The translations under genes were made by a program, and so were the position numbers. Positions 8,995 through 17,099 of a stretch of DNA of 64,000 nucleotides are shown here, piece by piece. The first letter of the stretch is position 1. Every line of letters starts with the position of its first letter. The notes below the pieces were generated by a model that was not told the DNA's origin, made no database searches, and was given only the letters and a program-made list of their open reading frames with translations. This DNA is from Pseudomonas fluorescens (GTDB taxonomy: Bacteria; Pseudomonadota; Gammaproteobacteria; Pseudomonadales; Pseudomonadaceae). The stretch lies in contig NZ_CABVIY010000006.1 in the NCBI RefSeq assembly GCF_902498195.1, positions 1 to 64,000 of the forward strand. The letters are read 5' to 3'.

Positions 8995-9780
8995 TTGCTT
9001 AACGAGTCCCGTCGCCGCGCCTATCTGACCGCCATGCAGGTGGTCAACTGGCTGCCGCGCACCGAATTGCCCTTTGCTGCGCCGTCGCGGCCCGAACTGC
9101 TGGAGCCGCTCGAGCCGCTGGTGGTCGCCCCGACAGTGCCGGCAGTTGCGGCCGAAGCGCCTGTGGCGCCGGTCGTGAAAACGGCGGAACGGGCGAAGAT
9201 CGAAGTGCCCCGGCCATCGCTGGCGAGCACCCGCACCGGGGCCAAGCCGGTGGATGATATCGCGCAAACGCCGATCGTCGCCAAGGTCGCACCTGTACCA
9301 CCGCCACGTTTCGCCCTGCAATTGCTGCGCGCCGGACGCTGCCTGCTGCTGGTGGAGTTACCCACAGGCGAAACCTTCCAGACCCGCGATCCCGCGTATT
9401 TGCTGCTCAAAGACATGCTGCGCGCCGCCGGCCTGCCGGACAGCCCGCAGATCGTGGGCGAGCCGGTACGCTGGCCGTTGTTGGTGCGGGGCACCATGGA
9501 TCAAGGCCCGGAAGCGGCCCGTGATTTCGTGCAGGGTTTTCTCTCGGCCCGGCTGGAAGATCAACCGTGCGTCTGCCTGTGGCTGATCGGCCTGCCGGCG
9601 GTGCGCTTTGCCGGTGAGGCGAACGCCGAGTCCTACAATCGCGAACTCCAGGTCGAAGGCCTGGGGTCGGTCTGGGCCTTGCCGGGCCTGGAGTTATTAA
9701 TGGAAGAGCCACAGCGTAAGGCTGATGTCTGGCAAGCCATGCGTCGGCTGATGGCGCGCTGGAAAGAATCGAATGAGTGA
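8995..9780 (+). CDS. holD: DNA polymerase III psi subunit (HolD-like)
   Basis: This 261-residue protein is probably the divergent pseudomonad psi subunit, which links the clamp-loader complex to chi and SSB. The N-terminus RRRAYLTAMQVVNWLPR resembles the E. coli HolD chi-binding region (SRRDWQLQQLGITQW). A Pro/Ala-rich linker at about 30-100 precedes the core domain, and the C-terminal helix has a WQAM...ARW pattern like HolD. The stop overlaps the rimI start by 8 bases, the same holD-rimI order as in E. coli. I chose TTG at 8995 because the conserved LNESRRRAYL follows it and the frame further upstream looks non-coding. There is no strong ribosome-binding site, so the start is uncertain. Confidence 0.78.
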   Translation: MLNESRRRAYLTAMQVVNWLPRTELPFAAPSRPELLEPLEPLVVAPTVPAVAAEAPVAPVVKTAERAKIEVPRPSLASTRTGAKPVDDIAQTPIVAKVAPVPPPRFALQLLRAGRCLLLVELPTGETFQTRDPAYLLLKDMLRAAGLPDSPQIVGEPVRWPLLVRGTMDQGPEAARDFVQGFLSARLEDQPCVCLWLIGLPAVRFAGEANAESYNRELQVEGLGSVWALPGLELLMEEPQRKADVWQAMRRLMARWKESNE

Positions 9781-10225
9781 TGCTGTATCGTTCCGCCCGA
9801 TGACCGAGGCGGACCTGGAAACCGTACTGAAAGTCGAATACGCCGCCTATAGCCATCCCTGGACCCGCGGGATTTTTCTCGATGGCCTGGGCAAGTACCA
9901 GATCTGGCTGATGTTCGAAGGCCAGCAGCAGGTCGGTCATGGCGTGGTGCAGATTATTCTCGACGAGGCGCATCTGCTGAACATCACGGTGAAACCGGAA
10001 AACCAGGGCCGTGGCCTGGGGTTGACGCTGCTGGAGCATTTGATGTCGATTGCCTACAAGGCGGATGCCCGGGAGTGCTTTCTGGAAGTGCGCGACAGCA
10101 ATACGGCCGCGTTCAAGTTGTATGAGCGCTATGGCTTCAATGAGATCGGTCGGCGTCGGGATTACTACCCGGCGGTGGGTGGGCGTGAAGACGCGGTGGT
10201 CATGGCCTGCACCCTGGTCGATTAA
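9773..10225 (+). CDS. rimI: Ribosomal protein S18 alanine N-acetyltransferase RimI
   Basis: A 150-residue GNAT acetyltransferase that acetylates the N-terminal alanine of ribosomal protein S18. The acetyl-CoA-binding motif is GRGLGLTLLEHLM at about 83-95, and the NTAAFKLYERYGFNEIGRRRDYY block near 110-132 is typical of RimI. Translation is coupled to holD through an 8-base overlap. A REP element follows the stop. Confidence 0.93.
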   Translation: MSDAVSFRPMTEADLETVLKVEYAAYSHPWTRGIFLDGLGKYQIWLMFEGQQQVGHGVVQIILDEAHLLNITVKPENQGRGLGLTLLEHLMSIAYKADARECFLEVRDSNTAAFKLYERYGFNEIGRRRDYYPAVGGREDAVVMACTLVD

Positions 10226-10230
10226 ACCCC

Positions 10231-10303
10231 TGTAGGCGCTGCCGAAGGCTGCGATTTTTTAAGAACACGGATCAAAAGATCGCAGCCTTCGGCAGCCCCT
10301 GCC
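10231..10303. repeat. REP pair, family A (GCTGCCGAAGGCTGCGAT type)
   Basis: Inverted copies of GCTGCCGAAGGCTGCGAT and ATCGCAGCCTTCGGCAG sit head to head with a short spacer, between the convergent rimI and the acidic-protein gene. One of six members of this REP family in the window. Confidence 0.85.
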
Positions 10304-10308
10304 TGTGG

Positions 10309-10719
10309 TCAGCGTTTACCGTCCATGGGATCGCGCCGCGCCATCTCCGCCTCATCCAGCCCGTTACCACCGCCGATATCGTCCTCGTCGACGATACTCA
10401 AGTCCCAATCGGCCTGATTTCCTTCACCGGCTTCATGGGCGTCCCGTGCACCATCCTCACGGATGAGGGTTTCAGGGCTCATGTCGTCGTCGGTCGATTC
10501 ATGGTCAGCGGTCGAGGCGCCGGTCATGCCGGCTTCGCGCACACGTTCCCGGGGCATCAGTTGCTCGCGTTCACGCTCCGGCAGTTCGTCGCCGATTTTC
10601 GCGCTGGGCTGTTCGTCGTCGAAGTCCAGTTCGTGCACCGAACCCATGCGGTCTTCGTTATCATCGATGGGTTCCGGTTGCACCGCATCGTAGGGACGTC
10701 GTGAATCAGTCATGGCCAT
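10309..10719 (-). CDS. Small acidic conserved Pseudomonas protein
   Basis: A 136-residue, very acidic, low-complexity protein (many D, E and G) with no membrane segment or signal peptide and only a short basic end (MDGKR). It is probably largely disordered. Homologues are often labelled 'serine kinase/phosphatase' in Pseudomonas genomes, but I see no kinase or phosphatase motif here and would not use that name. It stands alone, convergent with rimI and divergent from the carbonic anhydrase gene. Confidence 0.7.
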   Translation of the reverse strand: MAMTDSRRPYDAVQPEPIDDNEDRMGSVHELDFDDEQPSAKIGDELPEREREQLMPRERVREAGMTGASTADHESTDDDMSPETLIREDGARDAHEAGEGNQADWDLSIVDEDDIGGGNGLDEAEMARRDPMDGKR

Positions 10720-10854
10720 TCCTCATACTGTGAGCCTTACTAGAGTGGACTCACCGGCCACATGAGAATTCCAACGGAAACACTTGCGATCCTTTAGTGA
10801 CCCCGACGGGCGGTCGTCTGTCAAAGCAGCGAATCATTCTTGAGGCTTCCCAGC

Positions 10855-11499
10855 ATGCACGACTTACAAGACCTGATTGATAACAACGAGCGTTGGGCTG
10901 ACGCGATCACCAAGGAAGATCCGGACTTCTTCGCCAAGCTGGCTCGCCAGCAAACGCCGGAATACCTGTGGATCGGCTGCTCCGACGCGCGGGTGCCGGC
11001 CAACGAGATCGTGGGCATGTTGCCGGGTGACCTGTTCGTGCACCGTAACGTGGCCAACGTGGTGCTGCACACGGACCTCAACTGCCTGTCGGTGATCCAG
11101 TACGCGGTGGACGTGCTCAAGGTCAAACACATCCTCGTTACCGGCCACTATGGCTGCGGCGGTGTGCGCGCCTCGATGCAGGATCGCCAGTTCGGCTTGA
11201 TCGACGGCTGGCTGCGTTCGATTCGCGACCTCTATTACGAAAAGCGTGAAGAACTCGCCCAGCTCGCGACGGAAGAGGAGCGGGTTGACCGCATGTGCGA
11301 ACTCAACGTGATCCAGCAAGTGGCCAACGTCGGCCACACCAGCATCGTGCAAAACGCCTGGCATCGTGGGCAGAAACTGTCGATCCACGGCTGCATCTAT
11401 GGCATCAAGGACGGTCGCTGGAAAAGCCTGAACGCCACCATCAGCGGTTTTGAGCAATTGCCGCCGCAGTATCGCCTGCGTCCGTTCGAGCCGCTGTAA
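10855..11499 (+). CDS. can: Beta-class carbonic anhydrase
   Basis: A 214-residue zinc enzyme that interconverts CO2 and bicarbonate in the cytoplasm. The zinc and catalytic residues are visible: C42-S-D44-A-R46, then H98-Y-G-C101. This is the Can (YadF) type of beta-carbonic anhydrase. I place the start at the ATG with GAGG nine bases upstream, not the TTG 15 bases earlier that overlaps that site. It is a single gene, convergent with the SET-domain gene 13 bases downstream. Confidence 0.95.
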   Translation: MHDLQDLIDNNERWADAITKEDPDFFAKLARQQTPEYLWIGCSDARVPANEIVGMLPGDLFVHRNVANVVLHTDLNCLSVIQYAVDVLKVKHILVTGHYGCGGVRASMQDRQFGLIDGWLRSIRDLYYEKREELAQLATEEERVDRMCELNVIQQVANVGHTSIVQNAWHRGQKLSIHGCIYGIKDGRWKSLNATISGFEQLPPQYRLRPFEPL

Positions 11500-11512
11500 A
11501 GCGCTATCGGCG

Positions 11513-12031
11513 CTAACCTTGCCGACGCCAGAGTTTCAAAAACTCCTGGCCGTCGGTGTTGGGTGGTTCGTCATAACCGGTGATCCAGCCTCGGCAGTTG
11601 TACGAACGACAGCGGCAGGCGAACTGGCGCAGCACTTTGTCTTCAGTGGCGGCGTAGTCCATTGTCAGCCGGTCACCTTTGTGAATGTCCTTCAGCGCCC
11701 ACAACCACAATTCGCTCAGGTCGAGATAGGCGTTAGGGTCGCAGGAATGGCGTAGCAGTCCGCAAAAGCGTGGGTCGAAGACATGCACGCCGGGCGCCAG
11801 TTGCCGGGTATGTCGGCAGCGATAGGGCAGCAAATGCCCTGAAACCCGGCAAATCCGGCTGATCCGTGGAAACTCGCGCAACGCCACAGCAGCGACCGGC
11901 TTGCCCGCGCTGTTCGTGAGGATCTCGAAGTCGGCCAGGGAAGGGAATCCGAGTGAGAGAGGTAACTCGGCCGAGGGATAGACGCCTCCCGGTGGCGGTG
12001 CGAGCGAACGGCGCAAACTATTGGCTTTCAT
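11513..12031 (-). CDS. SET-domain protein (putative protein lysine methyltransferase)
   Basis: A 172-residue protein with the second half of a SET domain clearly present. RHSCDPN at 94-100 corresponds to the NHSCxPN S-adenosylmethionine/knot motif. Catalytic-type Tyr126 sits in LTMDY, and a post-SET zinc motif CxCx4CRG lies at 139-148. The N-terminal part (about 40-65) fits the degenerate first SET strands. SET proteins are common in eukaryotes and scattered in bacteria; the target here is unknown. AAGGA precedes the ATG by eight bases, so I do not use the 32 in-frame codons further upstream. Confidence 0.8.
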   Translation of the reverse strand: MKANSLRRSLAPPPGGVYPSAELPLSLGFPSLADFEILTNSAGKPVAAVALREFPRISRICRVSGHLLPYRCRHTRQLAPGVHVFDPRFCGLLRHSCDPNAYLDLSELWLWALKDIHKGDRLTMDYAATEDKVLRQFACRCRSYNCRGWITGYDEPPNTDGQEFLKLWRRQG

Positions 12032-12175
12032 AACGATCCTTGTCGGCTGGGGGCTGCGACCTCCATCAGCCGATGATCCTGTCGGCGCTGCAGCACATGG
12101 GTTCGACTCCAGCCTCTCGCAGATCAAATCAGCGGTCTACTGTCACAATTGACAGCGTGAGTGCCGTTCATCGTT

Positions 12176-13345
12176 TCATAGCGGTGGCGCGGGAATCGCG
12201 GTCTCTGGCGCGGGCGCCTTGAGCAGTTTGAGCTGGGGCTTGATGGTGGCTGTCGCGCATTTGGCCACGGCCTGCCCGCGCGTCAGGTTGCGGATCGAGG
12301 TGTAGAACAGCTCGCAGGTTTTTTCTGTCTCGGCCACTTGCCAAATTTGGGTGCAGGTTTTCAGTTCAATATCGGGATTGCTTTCCTGATCGCGGCCCAT
12401 GGCGGCCTGCCAGCAGGCGGCACTCAAGTCCTGGCCCATGACTTTCAGGCCCGCCGTATCGGCCTTGGCCTGGGCATCTTTGCCGGTATAGCTTGCCGGG
12501 TCGGCGGCGTACCAGATGTAGCTCGGGTGGTTGGCGCCCAACACGGACACTTTCACCCCGTCGCTCGGGCTGATGTTGACCAGGCTCAGCACATTCACGG
12601 TCGGCCCGTATTGCCGCTTTATCCAGGTACGCACCGGTGCGCCGAAGGCAACCATCGGCACTGGACCATTGGCATTCTGGCTGAGGTTTTTGACCATGGT
12701 GGTCTGGTAGTCCGTGAAGTAGTCGTAGACGCCTTCGAGGTCCTTGCCGGCATTGGAGGGCGCGGCAATCGGGGCGATGTCGATGATCGTCTGGAAGGCG
12801 GGCGTCTGTTCGGCCGGGATGCCATTGTCAGTGAGCAGCGAGGCCCAGCGATCGGAGGTGGCGGACTTCAGGTAATCCTGGGCCTGGGTCAACGAATAGT
12901 CCGGCGGGAAGTGCAGCAGTTCGACGCTTCTGCGGTTTTGCAGAGGCATGCCCAGCGGCAGGAACAGATTCCAGTTGTAGGCCCACTTGCCGTCGGCGTT
13001 CAGTTTGCTGGCGCCGTTATAGGCCAGGTCACCAGCATCGAGCAGCGCCGCCAGCGGTTTTTCGTAGCTTTTGGGCACCCCGATGATTTCAGCATAGAGT
13101 TGACCGTTATCGGTTTTGACCATGACCCTGGCGTCGTTGTAGCCATCGCGCTGTACACTTTGGGTCAGGTAATGCTCGACGGTTTGCTCGAGCGTCCAGT
13201 TGCGAAAGCAAATCACGTTGCAGTTGTTGGGATAAGCAAACAGGCGCGTGACGCGTTCGGTGCTGCCCAGCTTCAGGCCGACATCGGCGTGGGCGGCGGC
13301 ACTCAGGGTGAGGGCGGCGAGGGTAAGGCCCGCGAATTTGAACAT
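12176..13345 (-). CDS. Unrecognised exported protein
   Basis: A 389-residue protein with a clear signal peptide (residues 1-20, cleavage after AAAHA). The mature part has no membrane segment. It contains cysteines near the N-terminus (NNCNVICF at about 42-49) and four more in the last quarter (AACWQ, LKTCTQ, EKTCEL, VAKCAT), so disulphides in the periplasm are likely. The tail is Pro/Ala-rich. I do not recognise a family. It stands alone between the SET gene and another small unknown gene on the same strand. Confidence 0.7.
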   Translation of the reverse strand: MFKFAGLTLAALTLSAAAHADVGLKLGSTERVTRLFAYPNNCNVICFRNWTLEQTVEHYLTQSVQRDGYNDARVMVKTDNGQLYAEIIGVPKSYEKPLAALLDAGDLAYNGASKLNADGKWAYNWNLFLPLGMPLQNRRSVELLHFPPDYSLTQAQDYLKSATSDRWASLLTDNGIPAEQTPAFQTIIDIAPIAAPSNAGKDLEGVYDYFTDYQTTMVKNLSQNANGPVPMVAFGAPVRTWIKRQYGPTVNVLSLVNISPSDGVKVSVLGANHPSYIWYAADPASYTGKDAQAKADTAGLKVMGQDLSAACWQAAMGRDQESNPDIELKTCTQIWQVAETEKTCELFYTSIRNLTRGQAVAKCATATIKPQLKLLKAPAPETAIPAPPL

Positions 13346-13494
13346 GCTCAGATCCTTTTCAGCGTTTCCCCGTTATGGGGTGCACCTCATACTGGATTAG
13401 CACAATCACGCGAAAAAGTTAGGCGTTGAAGGTTATTCGAGAACAGAAAGCCAGCCGGCCGAACAGATTTGCAGGCTGGCAAAAACTCAGTCGA

Positions 13495-13815
13495 TCACAA
13501 AAGGCGCAGCGCCAATTGGCTGCCAGCGCGCAAGTATTCTACCTGGGCTGTTACCGCGTCCTTGACGATTGCCTTGCCGGTGTCGGTCAGCCCGGATTTT
13601 TTGGCATCCATGACGGCGTTACTCAGTAACTGCATGGCAACGTCCATCGCTTTCTGAAAGGCGGTCACATTGTTGTGTTGGCCAAACTCCTTGACTACAG
13701 CGTCCATGCGGCGATCGGCATCGTCCCGCAGGACTCTGTATTCGACCACTGAAACTGAACCATCCTCGTAAATTTCATTGATCAACTCTTCCAGTGATTT
13801 GGATATCGGTGTCAT
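13495..13815 (-). CDS. Unrecognised small helical protein
   Basis: A 106-residue soluble, mostly helical protein of alternating charged and hydrophobic residues, with no signal peptide and no cysteine. AGGAAAATCCG precedes the ATG. It is on the same strand as the exported protein gene downstream but 149 bases away, and 222 bases from the AtoE-type gene upstream. I assign no function. Confidence 0.6.
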   Translation of the reverse strand: MTPISKSLEELINEIYEDGSVSVVEYRVLRDDADRRMDAVVKEFGQHNNVTAFQKAMDVAMQLLSNAVMDAKKSGLTDTGKAIVKDAVTAQVEYLRAGSQLALRLL

Positions 13816-14037
13816 CGGATTTTCCTGGGTTTTTGTGATTGGTAAACCGAGACAGGTTAATTCAAGGCACTGACAGGGTAAGTCGGGGCTTGCCGCTCCA
13901 TTGAGTGGGACAACACCACAGGTTTTGTAAGAAGGGCGGATTCAGTCTGTGGGCTTCGTGGTGCCCAGGATTCAAGGGGGAGGGCTGCCGGAGCCCCGAT
14001 GCACGCGTGCAGGACTCCGGCAAACAAAGCGAGGGCG

Positions 14038-15456
14038 CTACGGCATCACGGGCGGCGTATACGCCAGCGTCGTACCCAATGCCCACAACAACACCAGCAC
14101 CAGCGGCGTGTGCACCAGCAACTGGACGAACGAAAATCCGATCAAGTCCCGCGCCTTCAACCCCAGCACGCCCAGCAGCGGCAGCATGTAGAACGGGTTG
14201 ATCAGGTTGGGCAGGGCCTCGGCGGCGTTGTAGATCTGCACGGCCCAGCCCAGGTGATAGTTCAAGTCGTTGGCCACTTGCATCACGTACGGCGCTTCGA
14301 TGATCCACTTGCCGCCGCCCGAAGGAATGAAGAAGCCGAGAATCGCCGAGTACACGCCCATCAGCAGCGCATAGGTGTCATGGGACGCGATGCTGACAAA
14401 AAAGGTCGAGATGTGGTGAGCCAGGGTCTGTGCGTCGGCGCCCTTGACCGTGGTCATCAAGGCCGCGATCGAGCCGTACAGCGGGAACTGGATCAGCACG
14501 CCGGTGGTGGTCGGTACCGCGCGGGCGACGGCGTCGAGGAAGCTGCGCGGACGCCAGTGCAACAGGGCACCGAGCATGATGAACAGGAAGTTGTAGGTGT
14601 TAAGGCCGGAAATCGCGCTGATTGCCGGTTTGGTCGAAAACTCATGAAACAGCCAGCCAGCGGCCAGCAGCACCAGCAGGATGATCAGCAGCGGGCTGTG
14701 CTCCAGCCATTCGCCGGGGCGGGTGCGCGGTTGCAGGGGCGGCAGGTTGAAACTCGGGTCGACGCCACAGGCCTCGGCGTCCCGCGCCGAATTCGGACCG
14801 GGGGCGGTGGCATAAGCGATGATGATCGAGATGACGACCAGCGCCAGCAACATCACGCCCGATTGCCAGAGAAAGATCGTTTGGGTGAACGGAATCACCC
14901 CGGTGATCGACAGAATCGACGGCGGCAGGCTCGCCGGGTTGGCCTGCAATTGTGCCGCGGACGACGACAGGCCCAGGGCCCAAACCGCGCCGAGCCCGAG
15001 GTAAGCCGCGGCGCCGGCAGCGCGATAGTCCATTTTCAGGTCGGTACGGCGGGCGAGGGCGCGCACCAGCAAGCCGCCGAAGACCAGCGACAGGCCCCAG
15101 TTCAGCAGGGACGCGACCATCGAAATCAAGGCGACCCAGGCCACGGCGGAACGGCCGTTTTTCGGTAGCTTCGCCAGACGATCGATCAGCTTCACCGCCG
15201 GTGGCGAACTGGCGACGACATACCCGCCGATCACCACGAACGCCATTTGCATGGTGAAGGGGATCAGGCTCCAGAAGCCATCGCCAAACGCCATGGCGGC
15301 ATCGGTGGGCTTGGCGCCCATGGCCAGGGTGGCCACGGCAACGATGATCACGGCCAGGGCGGCAAACACCCAGGAGTCGGGGAACCAGCGCTCGGCAAAG
15401 CTCGAGCAGCGCAGGGCAAAGCGGGCGGAGCGGCTATCTTCGATATCAGCGGCCAC
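14038..15456 (-). CDS. Short-chain fatty acid transporter (AtoE family)
   Basis: A 472-residue inner-membrane protein with about twelve hydrophobic segments, of the AtoE/TIGR00366 family that imports short-chain fatty acids such as acetoacetate or butyrate. The sequence begins with a soluble segment, then FADSW-like PDSWVFAALAVIIV and a conserved GDGFWSLIPFTMQM block typical of the family. No atoDA or acetoacetate genes lie next to it, so the true substrate cannot be told from context. It is divergent from an MHS-type transporter gene. Confidence 0.85.
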   Translation of the reverse strand: MAADIEDSRSARFALRCSSFAERWFPDSWVFAALAVIIVAVATLAMGAKPTDAAMAFGDGFWSLIPFTMQMAFVVIGGYVVASSPPAVKLIDRLAKLPKNGRSAVAWVALISMVASLLNWGLSLVFGGLLVRALARRTDLKMDYRAAGAAAYLGLGAVWALGLSSSAAQLQANPASLPPSILSITGVIPFTQTIFLWQSGVMLLALVVISIIIAYATAPGPNSARDAEACGVDPSFNLPPLQPRTRPGEWLEHSPLLIILLVLLAAGWLFHEFSTKPAISAISGLNTYNFLFIMLGALLHWRPRSFLDAVARAVPTTTGVLIQFPLYGSIAALMTTVKGADAQTLAHHISTFFVSIASHDTYALLMGVYSAILGFFIPSGGGKWIIEAPYVMQVANDLNYHLGWAVQIYNAAEALPNLINPFYMLPLLGVLGLKARDLIGFSFVQLLVHTPLVLVLLWALGTTLAYTPPVMP

Positions 15457-15656
15457 GGGAGTACCTCGAATTTTTATGTTTATTGTGGTCTTCGGGGCGG
15501 CAGAGGCCCGTCTGGACAGGCGCTAACAGTAAATCAAGCGGAGGTTTTTTGCGGGGCTGTTTTGCGGCTATGGGACTTTGGTCTAACGGGTTGTCCGCAG
15601 GCGCGTTTGCGTAGACCATGGGCGCCTTGGTTTTTGCCTGTGCCAGAGTTCTTTAC

Positions 15657-16970
15657 ATGACTGCCAATATCGATTCGCGCCCGGCGCCGTTCAGCCGCTC
15701 GGACTACAAGACCCTCGGGCTCGCGGCCTTGGGCGGGGCGCTGGAAATCTATGATTTCATCATTTTCGTATTCTTCGCGCTGACGCTGAGCCAGTTGTTC
15801 TTCCCGCCGGACATGCCCGAATGGCTGCGCCTGCTGCAAAGCTTCGGCATTTTCGTCACCGGTTACCTGGCGCGGCCCCTGGGCGGCATCCTGATGGCGC
15901 ATTTCGCTGACCGATTGGGGCGCAAGAGGGTGTTCAGCCTGAGCATCCTGATGATGGCGCTGCCGTGCCTGCTGATCGGGATCATGCCGACCTACGCGCA
16001 GATCGGCTATTTCGCACCGTTGTTGCTGTTGTTGCTGCGCGTCCTGCAGGGGGCGGCGGTGGGCGGCGAGGTGCCGAGCGCCTGGGTATTCGTTGCCGAA
16101 CACGCGCCCGCTGGGCATCGCGGTTACGCCCTGGGGTTCTTGCAGGCGGGGCTGACCTTTGGCTACCTGCTCGGCGCCTTGACCGCGACCTTCCTTGCTC
16201 AAGCCTTTACCCCGGCAGAAATCCTCGATTACGCCTGGCGCTTCCCGTTCCTGCTGGGCGGTGTGTTCGGGGTGATCGGGGTCTGGCTGCGCCGCTGGCT
16301 GAGCGAAACCCCGGTGTTCATGGCGATGCAGGCCCGGCGCGAGGAGCACGTCGAGTTGCCGCTGAAGGCGGTCCTGCGCGAGCATCGGCTGGCCATGCTG
16401 CCGGCGATGATTCTGACCTGCGTGCTGACGTCGGCGGTGGTGGTGTTCGTCGTGATCACACCGACCATGATGCAGAAAACCTTCGGCATGACCGCCAGCC
16501 ACACCTTCGCCTTGAGCGCACTGGGCATCGTTTTCCTGAACATTGGCTGCGTACTCGCCGGTTTGCTGGTCGACCGCATCGGCGCCTGGCGCACCGTGAT
16601 GCTCTACAGCCTGCTGCTGCCGCTGGGCATTGGCGTGCTCTACGCTTGCTTGATCAGTGGCGGCAACTGGGTCGGCCTGGCCTATTCGGTGGCGGGTCTC
16701 GCGTGCGGTGTGGTGGGGGCGGTGCCTTCGGTGATGGTCAGCCTGTTCCCGGCGCGGATACGCGTTTCGGGTATCTCTTTTACCTACAACATTGCCTACG
16801 CGGCGTGGGCGAGTATCACACCGTTGCTGTTGATCGGTCTGATGCCCTGGAGCCCATGGATCTGCGTGTTTTTTTGTGCGGTGATGGGCGCGGTGGGCGT
16901 GAGCAGTGCGGCGTTTTTCGGCGCACGGATGCCGAACATCGGCCATTGCCCGGTCGCCGGCGCGGTGTGA
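15657..16970 (+). CDS. MFS transporter, metabolite:H+ symporter type
   Basis: A 437-residue, twelve-helix major facilitator of the ProP/ShiA-like metabolite:H+ symporter group. The loop 2-3 motif GGILMAHFADRLGRKR and the segment GGEVPSAWVFVAEHAP near helix 4-5 are diagnostic. An earlier ATG at 15618 is in frame, but the extra 13 residues are unlike the family and I prefer the second. Substrate is not predictable from sequence. Confidence 0.85.
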   Translation: MTANIDSRPAPFSRSDYKTLGLAALGGALEIYDFIIFVFFALTLSQLFFPPDMPEWLRLLQSFGIFVTGYLARPLGGILMAHFADRLGRKRVFSLSILMMALPCLLIGIMPTYAQIGYFAPLLLLLLRVLQGAAVGGEVPSAWVFVAEHAPAGHRGYALGFLQAGLTFGYLLGALTATFLAQAFTPAEILDYAWRFPFLLGGVFGVIGVWLRRWLSETPVFMAMQARREEHVELPLKAVLREHRLAMLPAMILTCVLTSAVVVFVVITPTMMQKTFGMTASHTFALSALGIVFLNIGCVLAGLLVDRIGAWRTVMLYSLLLPLGIGVLYACLISGGNWVGLAYSVAGLACGVVGAVPSVMVSLFPARIRVSGISFTYNIAYAAWASITPLLLIGLMPWSPWICVFFCAVMGAVGVSSAAFFGARMPNIGHCPVAGAV

Positions 16971-17099
16971 CAGAAAGGGCCGGCCCCGGTGACGCAACTA
17001 TTTTTGTAGGACAAGGCTGAAACCCTCTTCAGAAAAAACCCGCAAGGCCGATGGTTAGGCTGCATATCGCTTTCTATCCCTGTCCATCGGTGCGTCCCC

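Noticed and set aside
12050..12132. A tRNA-like stretch with CTGCGA...TCGCAG ends and GGTTCGACTCC
   Set aside because: The T-stem has only two proper pairs, the acceptor ends do not align with it, and no D-arm or anticodon arm can be drawn. It is intergenic sequence before the SET gene.
13999..15168. A 389-codon frame opposite the AtoE-type gene
   Set aside because: Antisense shadow rich in R, Q, G and H with no hydrophobic or domain pattern; the transporter frame has clear helices.
14038..16970. AtoE-type and MHS-type transporter genes as a catabolic island
   Set aside because: No degradative enzyme or regulator is adjacent, and codon use looks like that of the neighbours.
15534..16997. 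A 487-codon frame opposite the MHS-type transporter
   Set aside because: Same reason: antisense composition (H, Q, R, D) with no domain; the plus frame is a clear MFS protein.
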